64,000 bases of DNA from Carnobacterium gallinarum DSM 4847 (GCF_000744375.1 NZ_JQLU01000005.1:1178001-1242000); one strand, 5' to 3'; counted from the first letter of the stretch, positions 16,579-25,474 are shown. Made by a program: numbers and translations. Notes: generated by a model not told the origin, from the letters alone.

Positions 16579-18486
16579 ATGGAACGATTTGAAGCAGGGA
16601 CATTTGATGTTATCGTTGTTGGGGCAGGCCATGCAGGTTCAGAAGCAGCGCTAGCGAGCGCTCGAATGGGACAAAAAACGTTACTTTTAACAATTAACTT
16701 AGATATGGTTGCCTTTATGCCGTGTAATCCATCAGTTGGAGGACCAGCGAAAGGTGTCGTTGTCCGTGAGATTGATGCATTAGGCGGAGAAATGGGACGC
16801 AATATTGATAAGACTTATATTCAAATGCGGATGTTAAATACAGGTAAAGGCCCAGCAGTGCGCGCGTTACGTGCCCAAGCAGATAAATTTTTATATGCCA
16901 ACGAAATGAAATTTACCATTGAAAAAGAAGACAATATCGTGTTACGTCAAGGAATTGCAGAAGATTTAATTATTGAAGATGGAATTTGCAAAGGGATTGT
17001 TACGAATACCGGTGCTGTTTATCGCAGTCAATCTGTTATTTTAACAGCAGGAACTTCCTCTCGCGGACAAATTATCATTGGAGAATTGAAGTATTCATCT
17101 GGTCCGAATAATTCACAACCTTCAATTAAACTATCTGAAAGTTTATTGCGGAATGGATTTGAACTAGCTCGTTTTAAAACAGGAACACCACCACGAGTGA
17201 AAGCTTCAACCATCGATTACAGCGTGACTGAGGAACAACCAGGAGATGAAGCGCCGAATCACTTTAGCTATGAAACGCCTGATAGCGCCTATGTGTTAAA
17301 TCAACTTCCTTGCTGGTTAACGTATACAAATCAAAAAACCCACGACATTATCCAAGCGAATTTGCATCGTGCGCCGATGTTTACTGGGATTGTTGAAGGG
17401 GTAGGCGCTCGTTATTGCCCGTCAATTGAAGACAAAATTGTCCGTTTTAGCGACAAGCCACGTCATCAAATGTTCTTAGAGCCAGAAGGTCGTAATACGG
17501 AAGAAGTCTACGTTCAAGGACTTTCAACATCAATGCCAGAAGACGTTCAATTAGAAATGATTCGTTCAGTTGTTGGTTTAGAAAAAGCTGAAATGATGCG
17601 GACAGGTTATGCGATTGAATACGATGTAGTCGTACCTTATCAATTGCGTCCATCATTAGAAACCAAGCTTGTTGAGAATCTATTTACAGCTGGTCAAATG
17701 AATGGTACTTCTGGTTATGAAGAAGCGGCTGGTCAAGGACTAATGGCTGGAATTAATGCAGCTTTGAAAAATCAAGGCAGAGAACCGTTTATCATGAAGC
17801 GTAGTGAAGGATATATTGGGGTGATGATTGATGATTTAGTAACGAAGGGAACAATGGAACCTTACCGTTTGTTAACTTCTCGTGCTGAATATCGGTTATT
17901 GTTACGCCATGATAATGCTGATTTCCGCTTAACTGAAATTGGTCGTGAGATCGGCTTAGTGAGTGAAGAACGTTATGAAACATTCTTAGCGAAAAAAGCT
18001 GAAGTAGAGACAGAGATCAATCGTTTAATGAAAACACGCTTAAAACCAACTGCAGAATTACAAGCTTTCTTAGTTGATGTGAAAGGTGCCTCTCCATTGA
18101 AAGATGGGATTTTATCAGCTGATTTCTTACGTCGCCCAGAAATGAGCTATGCAGAAGTCGTGCAATTTGCTCCAGCAGAAAAGGAATTAGCGAAAGATGT
18201 GAAAGAGCAAGTTGAGATTCAAATTAAGTACGAAGGTTATATTCAAAAGGCGATTGAGAAAGTGGATAAAATGAAACGCATGGAGTCAAAACGGATTCCG
18301 GAGCGTATCGATTATCACGCAATTCACGGCTTAGCAACCGAAGCACGCCAAAAACTAACTAAAATCCAACCAGAAACAATTGCCCAAGCAAGTCGGATTA
18401 GCGGCGTAAATCCCGCCGATATTTCGATTTTGATGGTCTATATTGAACAAGGGAAGATTGCAAAAGTAGCTTTAGAAAGCGAGTAA
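16579..18486 (+). CDS. mnmG: tRNA uridine-5-carboxymethylaminomethyl(34) synthesis enzyme MnmG
   Basis: A protein of 635 residues, normal for the family. The FAD-binding Rossmann motif [21 protein letters not shown] is at residues 11-30, in shortened form GAGHAG. Other family signatures are [13 protein letters not shown], the CPSIEDK motif ([14 protein letters not shown]) and [13 protein letters not shown]. The C-terminal helical domain contacts MnmE. ATGs at 16561 and 16570 are in frame. The third, 16579, has AAAGGG about 10 bases upstream and gives the usual N-terminus ([14 protein letters not shown]), so I use it. It is co-transcribed with mnmE and ends at a strong terminator. Confidence 0.93.
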   Translation: MERFEAGTFDVIVVGAGHAGSEAALASARMGQKTLLLTINLDMVAFMPCNPSVGGPAKGVVVREIDALGGEMGRNIDKTYIQMRMLNTGKGPAVRALRAQADKFLYANEMKFTIEKEDNIVLRQGIAEDLIIEDGICKGIVTNTGAVYRSQSVILTAGTSSRGQIIIGELKYSSGPNNSQPSIKLSESLLRNGFELARFKTGTPPRVKASTIDYSVTEEQPGDEAPNHFSYETPDSAYVLNQLPCWLTYTNQKTHDIIQANLHRAPMFTGIVEGVGARYCPSIEDKIVRFSDKPRHQMFLEPEGRNTEEVYVQGLSTSMPEDVQLEMIRSVVGLEKAEMMRTGYAIEYDVVVPYQLRPSLETKLVENLFTAGQMNGTSGYEEAAGQGLMAGINAALKNQGREPFIMKRSEGYIGVMIDDLVTKGTMEPYRLLTSRAEYRLLLRHDNADFRLTEIGREIGLVSEERYETFLAKKAEVETEINRLMKTRLKPTAELQAFLVDVKGASPLKDGILSADFLRRPEMSYAEVVQFAPAEKELAKDVKEQVEIQIKYEGYIQKAIEKVDKMKRMESKRIPERIDYHAIHGLATEARQKLTKIQPETIAQASRISGVNPADISILMVYIEQGKIAKVALESE

Positions 18487-18605
18487 TAGCAAGGGCTATA
18501 ATTGATTTAAATCAGCAGTAATAGATTTGAATGTCCTATTGAATGCCATTTTTTAAAGCCATATATCTTGCAAAAGCTTCAATCGTTTCGTTTACACTAT
18601 CTCAA

Positions 18606-18639
18606 GGCACTTTCCAAATTTTGGAAAGTGCCTTTTTTT
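18606..18639 (+). terminator. Terminator of mnmE-mnmG
   Basis: GGCACTTTCCAAA / TTTGGAAAGTGCC perfect stem followed by seven Ts. Confidence 0.92.
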
Positions 18640-18675
18640 ATTTAGCCGCGACTTTTTCGCACCTCGCAACCAATT

Positions 18676-18728
18676 AATCGTTAAAACGATTTCAATAGTG
18701 TGGCATTATTTATAGAGTGATAAATAAT
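18676..18728. promoter_or_regulatory. Two palindromes upstream of the LXG module
   Basis: AATCGTT-AA-AACGATT (18676-18691) and ATTATTTAT-AGAGTG-ATAAATAAT (18705-18728) are both perfect. They stand about 130-180 bases before the first gene of the toxin operon. Their role as operators is inferred. Confidence 0.45.
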
Positions 18729-18858
18729 TAAACAAAAAATATGTTCTGCAATAATTATTTTATGTTAAAATTAATGATAATGGAAGTTATTCAATTTTGG
18801 CTTTGTCAGGATAATCAATTCACGAATAATAAAATACAGTTCAGAAGGGGGGCATATG

Positions 18859-19179
18859 ATGAGTACTATTGAGGTTAATCCAGTTGCTGCACATAATCAG
18901 GCAACAAAAATCTGTCAAGCCAGTGATAAGTTAGCTATTTCAAACATAGTAACTTTTTCAAGGGGAACCACTATTTCAGGAAATGAATGTGCTAAAAGTA
19001 CGTTTCAAAAGTTGAAACAAAATACATATCTAGCACAACAATTATTAAATCGGGATGTAGAGTCGATTCAAAGTGTGATGACAGCTTTTACTCGTACGGA
19101 TGAACACATTAAAAAATTGCTAGATGAATCACTTTTGGGGTCATCGTTTAAAGGGGGAGCAGTTAATGGATTTAAATGA
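18859..19179 (+). CDS. LXG-associated small helical protein (DUF3130/TIGR04197-like, Lap1 type)
   Basis: A protein of 106 residues, predicted all-helical, without signal peptide or membrane segment. The composition and the opening (STIEVNPVAAHNQATKICQA, SDKL) resemble the DUF3130/TIGR04197 family that precedes LXG toxins in Listeria, Streptococcus and Enterococcus. These WXG100-like partners bind the LXG domain and target the toxin to the type VII secretion system. Two ATGs are adjacent. 18859 has better spacing from AAGGGGGG (18845-18852) than 18856. The gene overlaps the next by 14 bases. No secretion machinery genes are in the window. Confidence 0.75.
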   Translation: MSTIEVNPVAAHNQATKICQASDKLAISNIVTFSRGTTISGNECAKSTFQKLKQNTYLAQQLLNRDVESIQSVMTAFTRTDEHIKKLLDESLLGSSFKGGAVNGFK

Positions 19180-19528
19180 GATTCGGGCAAAGAGAAGACG
19201 TAATGAAGAAGCTCAGGATGATTTGTTCGTAAGTCGAAAAAAATTTGACTATCACACTGACGAAACGAGACAAGCGTATGTTCAAAATAAACTGTTAAAA
19301 GAAGACGTGTTAGAGTATTTTTACGGAGAACCAGAGCAATACTTATTTGAAGATGGATTAGAAGAGAATCGTCGAAACGAGTCCTTTTTTTTAGAAAGTA
19401 GTGAAGAAATTACAGAATATCTTTCAAAAGAAAAAATACGATTAACAGAAGAAAATGAAGCACTCCATGAACAAGAATTAAACGAGTTCAGAGAGGAGGA
19501 TGCACATGGTAAAAATGGAGTTAAGTGA
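19166..19528 (+). CDS. LXG-associated helical protein (DUF3958-like, Lap2 type)
   Basis: A protein of 120 residues, highly charged and probably a helical hairpin or coiled coil (EIRAKRRRNEEAQDD at the start, EKIRLTEENEALHEQE near the end). Its size, position and composition fit DUF3958, the second helper in Lap1-Lap2-LXG operons, which also binds the LXG stalk. Family assignment rests on context more than on motifs. The ATG lies about 8 bases after AAGGGGGA, inside the previous gene's end, and its own 3' end overlaps the toxin gene by 23 bases. Such tight overlaps indicate translational coupling. Confidence 0.7.
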   Translation: MDLNEIRAKRRRNEEAQDDLFVSRKKFDYHTDETRQAYVQNKLLKEDVLEYFYGEPEQYLFEDGLEENRRNESFFLESSEEITEYLSKEKIRLTEENEALHEQELNEFREEDAHGKNGVK

Positions 19529-21008
19529 AATTCGTACACAAACAGCGGATATTAACTCTTACTGTCAATCTTTAAAAGAAGGCGCAAACCATTTACATTT
19601 TGCGACAGAAGGTTTAATTTTAGAATTAGGGATTGGTGGAACAGCGGGAAATTCAATTAAATCGTATTTGTCATCAATGTACCCAGCTTTAGCTAAAGCG
19701 ATGCTGTTACATGCGCAGAGCATAGAAGAGGCTAATCAAGCCTATGTAGATGGCTATATCTCTTTATGTGGAGAAAAATCATTAGACTCAGAAGTTTTGG
19801 AGAAACAAATTGGAGACTATAATGCATCTATTCAAAGCTTAGCGACATCAAAAGAAAATCAGGAAAGTTGGTATCGTAGTCAAGATGTTGTGATGCAACA
19901 AGCGATTCAGGTTGATTATCGAGAAGTAATGAGCGGGCTAACTTCTTCTATTGCGACGAACGAAGTAGAGCGAGCTAAAATACAAGAAAAATTGGATAAT
20001 CTGTTAGCATTTAATGGAAATTCTGCTTCGTATTTTAATTCTGTTTCTGAAAGTGCGAGTTTGATGGATGAGGGGCTGAAAATCCTTGGTGGAGACCCTT
20101 CCACAGGTGAAATCGGAGCGGGTTCATGGAATGGAGCAGGTTTTTCTTTGCCAGCAGGAGATTGGCGGACTCGAGTGAATGAGAAATGGAAGACACGGGA
20201 TACACCTGAAAAAAGAAAAAAAGCGGTATTAGAAAATAGTATATCCGAGTTGGAATTACCAGAAGCGGCAAAAGACTATTACAAAGAAATTATGGAAGAA
20301 GCCTTAAAAAATGTACCGGTAGATCAATGGGAAGCAGCAGTTAAAGAATTAAATCAATTACTAATATTTGATGATGAAGGGAATATTTTGCGTGTCGTAC
20401 CTGTTTATTTTGCCGGAGATGGTGTGATTATTCTTAAAAATGGTGTAAATGACCAAGAGCTAACAGTTCAAGCGAATCACGAATTTGATGCACAACGGTT
20501 TGCCCTACTAAAAGAAAACTTTCCACAATTGGTAGCAGGTGTTGTGGAGACCCTTTTAGGAGTTGGTATCACAGGTCTTGATTTAACAGGTACTTATTTT
20601 TCAGGAGGAACACTTGCATTAGTAGGAGTTAGTCAAGCGGGGGCAGTAGCCGGTACGACAATCACTGGTGTGGGTGCCGCAACTGTTGTAGATGCAATTA
20701 GTAAAATAGGCGTTTCGGCAGGATCTGTGAATTATAGTTTTGCGAAGAATTATGGTGATAGACAGAATACTTCTTATACTAACCAAATAAACAAGCAAAT
20801 CAATTCTGGAAAAGCACCAAAAGGAGTAAAAAGAGCTGATAAAGGATTTAGCGATGTAGAAGATGCACAAGACCACATTCATTTTGATGATTCTAGATGG
20901 ACTTTAAATAGAGATGGGACTTGGGGGCATAATTCTAGCGGACAGCCGCCTAAATTGACAAAAAAATTATTGAAATGGCTACAAGATATAGGTTGGAAAT
21001 TACCATAA
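19506..21008 (+). CDS. LXG-domain polymorphic toxin (type VII secretion effector)
   Basis: A protein of 500 residues. Residues 1-200 form an LXG domain: a helical N-terminus (SEIRTQTADINSYCQSLKEG), LELGIGGTAGNSIKSYL and KAMLLHAQSIEEANQAYVDG. A linker region around 215-300 (WNGAGFSLPAGDWRTR ...) is followed by a glycine/alanine-rich hydrophobic stretch at about 345-405, which could be a translocation segment. The last ~75 residues are the variable toxin tip, with APKGVKRADKG, DAQDHIHFDDSRWTLN, RDGTWGH and a KWLQDIGWKLP end. This tip resembles tips of other polymorphic toxins with a conserved DHxHF pair of histidines, possibly a nuclease. I cannot name its family firmly. The ATG at 19506 is placed 6 bases after GAGGAGG. 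Confidence 0.85.
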   Translation: MVKMELSEIRTQTADINSYCQSLKEGANHLHFATEGLILELGIGGTAGNSIKSYLSSMYPALAKAMLLHAQSIEEANQAYVDGYISLCGEKSLDSEVLEKQIGDYNASIQSLATSKENQESWYRSQDVVMQQAIQVDYREVMSGLTSSIATNEVERAKIQEKLDNLLAFNGNSASYFNSVSESASLMDEGLKILGGDPSTGEIGAGSWNGAGFSLPAGDWRTRVNEKWKTRDTPEKRKKAVLENSISELELPEAAKDYYKEIMEEALKNVPVDQWEAAVKELNQLLIFDDEGNILRVVPVYFAGDGVIILKNGVNDQELTVQANHEFDAQRFALLKENFPQLVAGVVETLLGVGITGLDLTGTYFSGGTLALVGVSQAGAVAGTTITGVGAATVVDAISKIGVSAGSVNYSFAKNYGDRQNTSYTNQINKQINSGKAPKGVKRADKGFSDVEDAQDHIHFDDSRWTLNRDGTWGHNSSGQPPKLTKKLLKWLQDIGWKLP

Positions 21009-21023
21009 AGAAAAGGAGAAAAA

Positions 21024-21455
21024 ATGGAAAATATAAATAAATTTATTAATGAATGGGAAAAAAGCTCCAAACAAATACATTCTGAACATATAGATTTTTT
21101 CATAGGTAAAGAGACATTCAATTATGAAGATTGTCTAGAAATTATGAAAATTATGAAAAAAGAATTGAGAAAAAGAGGGCTAGATACACTTAAAGTTATG
21201 ATAAGAATCCAATGTGGGCAATCAAAAAAAGTACAAAATTGGGGGGAACTATTTTGGCAGTTAGTAGATGCTAACTTAACACCTCCAGAAATTTTTATTA
21301 GTAAGGAAGAATTTTTCGATTCTAGTGAGTTTAGACAATCAATCACGCGTCTAAATCAGGTAGACAATATTGAAAATTATAGTGTATTTTATCCTGTTGA
21401 AGATGGATTTATTAGATGTCTTGATGTAGTAGAAAAAGAGGTGAGGCATGGATAA
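21024..21455 (+). CDS. Probable immunity protein for the LXG toxin
   Basis: A protein of 143 residues, no signal peptide, 15 bases after the toxin gene with an AAAGGAG site. It is acidic/basic mixed, soluble and rich in aromatic residues. I recognise no family. Its position immediately after an LXG toxin is where the immunity gene normally lies. The N-terminal 60 residues (FINEWEKSSKQIHSEH, KETFNYEDCLEIMK, LKVMIRIQCG) share a pattern with the next gene's N-terminus (FLEEAVKNKSNW, DKYTYEELVTLL, VLVKCQIFSE). The two are therefore probably paralogues. It overlaps that gene by 8 bases. Confidence 0.65.
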   Translation: MENINKFINEWEKSSKQIHSEHIDFFIGKETFNYEDCLEIMKIMKKELRKRGLDTLKVMIRIQCGQSKKVQNWGELFWQLVDANLTPPEIFISKEEFFDSSEFRQSITRLNQVDNIENYSVFYPVEDGFIRCLDVVEKEVRHG

Positions 21456-22155
21456 AGTAGATGTTTTTTTAGAAGAAGCAGTAAAGAATAAGAGTAATTG
21501 GGTATACGTAGAAAATTTACTTTTTAAAGATAAATATACGTATGAGGAACTTGTTACATTGCTAGTTACATTTTCAAAAAAAGTTAAAGAAAATGTGTTA
21601 GTGAAATGTCAAATATTTTCTGAGAATGAGATCGCGTTTTCTAATTTGGATACGTTGTTAAGTTCTTTTGTAGATACGGAGTGGGATGAGCCTCGAATTG
21701 AATTTGCTGAAAATTTAGTTTGGTATCCACAAAATGACGAAAAAATCATAAAAATCACTAATTTGTCAGAATCATTGATTGCCGTTTATTGTGCTAAGCC
21801 TGACTATTGTTTAACTATCATGTCAAGAGAATTATATGAGAGTAGAGTCGTTTCGGAGGAGATACAATTATTATTGAGTACTATCTCTTATGGAGATATA
21901 AAATTAAAAGACGTAGAAAAAAGAATTGAAAATACGGGATTTAGGGAGAGTGTGGACTATTTAATTCAGTCAAAGTATATTTTTGCAGTTCATAAAAATT
22001 TGGTTGACGAAGTAGAATTTATTACAAATAGATCATTTATTGACTGGGAACAAGTAGAAAAATATAGTGTTGAATTTACAAAAAAAGGTAGAGAACATTA
22101 TGCAAAGAATGAGCTAGGGATTGATGTAATGAAATTTATCCATAATAATTTTTGA
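21448..22155 (+). CDS. Second immunity-like protein, paralogous N-terminus
   Basis: A protein of 235 residues, cytoplasmic by sequence. The first ~100 residues align by eye with the 143-residue protein before it. The C-terminal ~120 residues (VVSEEIQLLLSTISYGD, KDVEKRIENTGFRES, SVEFTKKGREHYAKNEL) are helical and unique here. No family recognised. It overlaps the upstream gene by 8 bases and GAGGTGAGGC provides the ribosome binding site. It may protect against a related toxin or extend the range of the first immunity protein. The base composition is lower in G+C than that of mnmEG, as usual for such cassettes. Confidence 0.6.
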   Translation: MDKVDVFLEEAVKNKSNWVYVENLLFKDKYTYEELVTLLVTFSKKVKENVLVKCQIFSENEIAFSNLDTLLSSFVDTEWDEPRIEFAENLVWYPQNDEKIIKITNLSESLIAVYCAKPDYCLTIMSRELYESRVVSEEIQLLLSTISYGDIKLKDVEKRIENTGFRESVDYLIQSKYIFAVHKNLVDEVEFITNRSFIDWEQVEKYSVEFTKKGREHYAKNELGIDVMKFIHNNF

Positions 22156-22233
22156 TATAGTGAAGAGTATTTTTTAATCAGATGGATTAATGTCAATAAA
22201 GTAGGCAGAAAATAAGAATACCTTTTTCATTCT

Positions 22234-22466
22234 TAGTTCCGTTTCTGAAAGTGCGAGTTCATGGAATGAAGCAGGGTTTAATATGCCAGCAGGAGATTGG
22301 CGGACTCGAGTGAATGAAAAATGGAAGACATGGGATACACCTGAAAAAAGAAAAAAAGCGGTGTTAGAAAATGGTATATCCGAGTTAGAATTACCAGAAG
22401 CGGCAAAAGACTATTATAAAGAAATTATGGAAGCAGCAGTTAAAGAATTAAATCAATTACCAATTT
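22234..22466 (+). pseudogene. Truncated duplicate of the LXG toxin middle region
   Basis: This stretch repeats 20035-20360 of the toxin gene almost base for base, but with two in-frame deletions: the segment between SESAS and SWN, and 12 codons after KEIME. It reads SVSESASSWNEAGFNMPAGD, then WRTRVNEKWKTWDTPEK, and ends in KELNQLPI followed by a stop in that frame. No LXG domain is attached. It is a decayed or silent toxin-tip cassette of the kind left downstream of polymorphic toxins. Confidence 0.75.
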
Positions 22467-22652
22467 GAAGATAGTTTAACTACAATAGTTGATTCGACAT
22501 CAGCACCTTATCCTGTTCCTCTTTATGGAAGAAATATGCCTGAAAAGGAAGCTTATAAAAATAGTGTAGATTACATTTTTCATGATGAAAATGAAGAACC
22601 AGCTGTATTGGAAAACTATGCTGACTGGGGTATTCAATCATGTATAGCTTAA
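22467..22652 (+). pseudogene. Fragment of an unidentified protein in the orphan toxin cassette
   Basis: Directly after the duplicated region, in another frame, 61 codons look coding (STSAPYPVPLYGRNMPEKE, then YKNSVDYIFHDENEEPAVLE, then NYADWGIQSCIA and stop). There is no start or ribosome binding site. It could be the end of a second toxin tip or its immunity protein. I do not recognise it. Confidence 0.45.
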
Positions 22653-22948
22653 TGCTCGGAATAGTGGCTTTTTACCTAATATAATTTTTTATAGTCATTG
22701 ATAATGAGTGGTTAGAAATTTCTTGGGATAATCTAAAATGTATCTATCAGAATATTGCTAAACTTACGTATAAAACTCAATATATCAAATAAAGTAAGAC
22801 TTCAAAAGTATCGAATTAAATCAGAACAGCTTTTAGGTTGTCTTTTTACCGGTAAGTATCGGGTCAAAGACACCCTTTTTGTGCGCCAATTTATTTGACT
22901 ATCCATGATATAATTAAGCTGAATAAAATCAAAGGATGAGGTGCTTTA
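22653..22948. other. Intergenic region with terminator and promoter
   Basis: Holds a hairpin GGTTGTCTTT ... AAAGACACCC (about 22836-22876) followed by TTTTT, which ends the toxin region. Further on, an extended -10 element TGATATAAT (22906-22914) precedes the next gene. Nothing else is seen. Confidence 0.5.
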
Positions 22949-24673
22949 ATGAAATCGAATGAAAATGAAGATTCTTTAATTATTAAAAAAAAGAACCCTT
23001 TTTTGCCATTAGAAATAAAACCTACATTACCGTCAGAACTTGCTAGCCGTTTAGAACTTTATCCAGAAAATAAACGCCGGCCTATCAATAAAACCTTATT
23101 TAAAAATGATTATTTTCAATTGACCTATAATGTGAAAGAAGGTTCTATGACGATATCATCCCAGGGTGATATCGTGTATTCAGCGATTCCTTATGATACA
23201 GCTAGAAATTATATTCAACGTGCTGCGATTCAGTACTTGCTTCATCCAGAAGAGGTGCGACAATATATCGAATTGCATAAATCTAATTTAGAACAGTATC
23301 TTGTATTAAGTATTTTCCAAGTGACGAATAAACAGGTTGCTAAGGACTCATTTGAAGTCAGTCAAGCATATAATGCCATTTTTCAAAATCCGTTATTTGA
23401 GATTCAAATTTTAGGACGATTGATGCAACATGACGAAACGGGACCGCTTTCGGCTAATTTAGCAGGTAAGTTTTTGTTTAGCGAAAATACGAAAACAGGC
23501 ATATCTGGATATCTTTCAGAATACCTCAACTTTGTCGTTCAGCTTACTAAATCTTTGCCAATAATAACTGATGGGAAAACGATCCAATTGTTAGAATCAG
23601 AACTACAAGGGGACTTGCGTAGCGATGCACAGTTAACTTTTGAATCAGATATTAATCTAGCTTTGACTTTATTCCCTAAAGAAGTCAAACAAAGTATCGA
23701 AAGTTCAATCGTCCTTGCGAACCAATCTCTAGCAACAACGAATAAGCCGCTTTTGCGCTCAGAATTCGGAAAAGAATTGTCAGACGTTCGGAAAAATTAT
23801 GTTGCACATAGCGTGAATCCTGAAAAATTAGAACCTTATTTTGAAAATATTCTTCTAACAGAGAATCTGAATTTAGTAAATGTTGTTTCGGATATCCATG
23901 GAACTGGTGGAACCTTTCCCTTCATTAATAAAAACTTCAATGTGTTAGCTGGCGATATTTCCGATTCTCGTATAACAAATGAAGACATTAGTGGCATTTA
24001 TGTGATTGGAAATCATGAATTAGTAGATGTGTTGCCAGATAGTCCTGACATAGAAGATGAACAGTGGGAAAAGTGGCGTCCATTTTTCACAAATAAATGG
24101 TTTAAAGAACTCGTACAAAATCCAGATGATTCTTGGTATTTGCTGCCTATTGGTGACCATAAGTATTATAAAATCGTAAAAATTGAAATTGAAAAACGAT
24201 TTCCTAGAGTAAAAGTATTAAATAATAGCAGTGTGATTCATAATGGAATTCGCTATATAGGACTCACGATCCCTGTCGTACTAGTGAATAGGAAGAAAGA
24301 ACAACAAAAATTTATTCTCAAGTCGTTAAAAAAACTGTTAAATGAAGAGTATGAGCTACCAACAGTGATTGTGACCCACGCGCCGCTATTTAATGAACTT
24401 AGTATGCTTTCACCAAAAAGTAAAGCGTACAATAAGGATTATGATTGTTCAGAATCCAAAATCGAAAAATTAGTTGCAGACTATAATATAATTGGAGCAA
24501 TTCATGGTCACCATCATATACCGGCATCTTCAGGGCGATCCAAAGTTGTAAAATTTGCAGGAAAAGAATTATTTGTGGTTTGTTCAATTTATTCTAAGAT
24601 GAATACAGGCTTTGAGCTGATGAGTCTACTAAATTCAAGTTTGTTAAATAATGAAAATAAAGGAATACGATAA
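22949..24673 (+). CDS. Metallophosphoesterase with unassigned N-terminal half
   Basis: A protein of 574 residues, no signal peptide. The C-terminal half (about 308-550) has all calcineurin-like metallophosphatase motifs: SDIHG (D315, H317), LAGDIS, IGNHE, VTHAP and GHHHIP. These supply a two-metal site. Between GNHE and VTHAP there is a large insert (WEKWRPFFTNKWFKELVQNP). Residues 1-300 are helical and have no family I know. The substrate could be nucleotides, nucleic acid or phosphoproteins; the sequence does not say. The ATG follows AAAGGATGAGG. It lies next to the toxin module but has its own promoter and a terminator between, so functional linkage is only possible. Confidence 0.8.
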   Translation: MKSNENEDSLIIKKKNPFLPLEIKPTLPSELASRLELYPENKRRPINKTLFKNDYFQLTYNVKEGSMTISSQGDIVYSAIPYDTARNYIQRAAIQYLLHPEEVRQYIELHKSNLEQYLVLSIFQVTNKQVAKDSFEVSQAYNAIFQNPLFEIQILGRLMQHDETGPLSANLAGKFLFSENTKTGISGYLSEYLNFVVQLTKSLPIITDGKTIQLLESELQGDLRSDAQLTFESDINLALTLFPKEVKQSIESSIVLANQSLATTNKPLLRSEFGKELSDVRKNYVAHSVNPEKLEPYFENILLTENLNLVNVVSDIHGTGGTFPFINKNFNVLAGDISDSRITNEDISGIYVIGNHELVDVLPDSPDIEDEQWEKWRPFFTNKWFKELVQNPDDSWYLLPIGDHKYYKIVKIEIEKRFPRVKVLNNSSVIHNGIRYIGLTIPVVLVNRKKEQQKFILKSLKKLLNEEYELPTVIVTHAPLFNELSMLSPKSKAYNKDYDCSESKIEKLVADYNIIGAIHGHHHIPASSGRSKVVKFAGKELFVVCSIYSKMNTGFELMSLLNSSLLNNENKGIR

Positions 24674-24810
24674 TCGTTATTTTCAAGCAATTGGTAAATA
24701 TAATTTTATATTTTAATGAGCGAAGAGAAACGTTAACTTTTAGATGGTCACATTCAAAGGATAACTTTTATTATGAAGGATCTGTAGAAATTCCGATTCG
24801 GTGGAAATAA
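24674..24810 (+). pseudogene. Frameshifted 3' remnant
   Basis: After the phosphoesterase stop, one frame reads DNRYFQAIGKYNFIF and another continues NERRETLTFRWSHSKDNFYY, then EGSVEIPIRWK and stop, just before a terminator. A single-base shift near 24715 would join them. It looks like the end of a lost gene of unknown family. Confidence 0.35.
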
Positions 24811-24818
24811 AAAAATAA

Positions 24819-24858
24819 GCACTCTATTGATTCCTATTTAATGGAATCAATAGAGTGC
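24819..24858. terminator. Bidirectional terminator
   Basis: A perfect 16-base stem (GCACTCTATTGATTCC and its complement) with an eight-base loop, A-run to the left. It mainly serves the minus-strand gene ending at 24867. Confidence 0.88.
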
Positions 24859-24866
24859 TTTAGATA

Positions 24867-25427
24867 TTAGTTATAAATTAAATCATTTAAGTTCCAAGCA
24901 GATGCCCAGAAATAAAGAACTTTGTTGTTTGTAATTGTTGAGAATTTTCTCCAGTACCATCCTTGATCGTATGCTCCGATTCCGGTATCAGCAACGTTCC
25001 CATTGAATTGGAACCAATTTCCACTTCCTTTAGTTACAGCAGATGTTGGAATTCCATTGTCATACCAAGTGAATCCAGCAGGTGCTAGGTAGTTACTACG
25101 GTATTCCACACGATTGGTGTTTTTATCAATTAAGATAGCATCAATATTGTATGATCTTTTGGTAGCACGTATTAAACTGCTGTTTGCGCCTATAGTTGAT
25201 TCAATCGGTTGTTCAATCGTTAAACTTTCTACGGGTACAGGTAGATTTTGTAAATCATCGCCACTTTCCTTTAAAAGACGAATTGCTTCTTCATTCGCTT
25301 TTTGACTTGGAGCGAAGTTTTCATAGCTTGGATTATAAGCTTCGGCATTTGCCTGTGTTGCTCCGCCAATTGCCAATCCAACAAGTAATAATAAAGAGAG
25401 ACTCACTAGTTTTGTTAGTGTTTTCAT
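24867..25427 (-). CDS. Secreted protein with aromatic-rich C-terminal domain, unknown
   Basis: A protein of 186 residues with a signal peptide (KLVSLSLLLLVGLAIGG, cleavage near ANAEA). A polar middle region (about 30-85) could be a propeptide or linker. The last ~100 residues are rich in Trp, Tyr and Asn (AGFTWYDNGIPTSAVTKGSG, NWFQFNG, DQGWYWRKFS, LYFWASAWN). The aromatic beta-like tail suggests a carbohydrate- or wall-binding domain or a small secreted toxin/bacteriocin, but I recognise no family. AGAAGGAA lies 8 bases before the ATG. No immunity or transport gene is adjacent. Confidence 0.7.
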   Translation of the reverse strand: MKTLTKLVSLSLLLLVGLAIGGATQANAEAYNPSYENFAPSQKANEEAIRLLKESGDDLQNLPVPVESLTIEQPIESTIGANSSLIRATKRSYNIDAILIDKNTNRVEYRSNYLAPAGFTWYDNGIPTSAVTKGSGNWFQFNGNVADTGIGAYDQGWYWRKFSTITNNKVLYFWASAWNLNDLIYN

Positions 25428-25474
25428 TTTTTTATTCCTTCTTTCTTCTGTATCGATTTTTTGTTTATATATAA

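Noticed and set aside
24867-25427. Lactococcin 972-type bacteriocin
   Set aside because: The size and Trp/Tyr-rich tail are suggestive, but the characteristic family sequence is not present.
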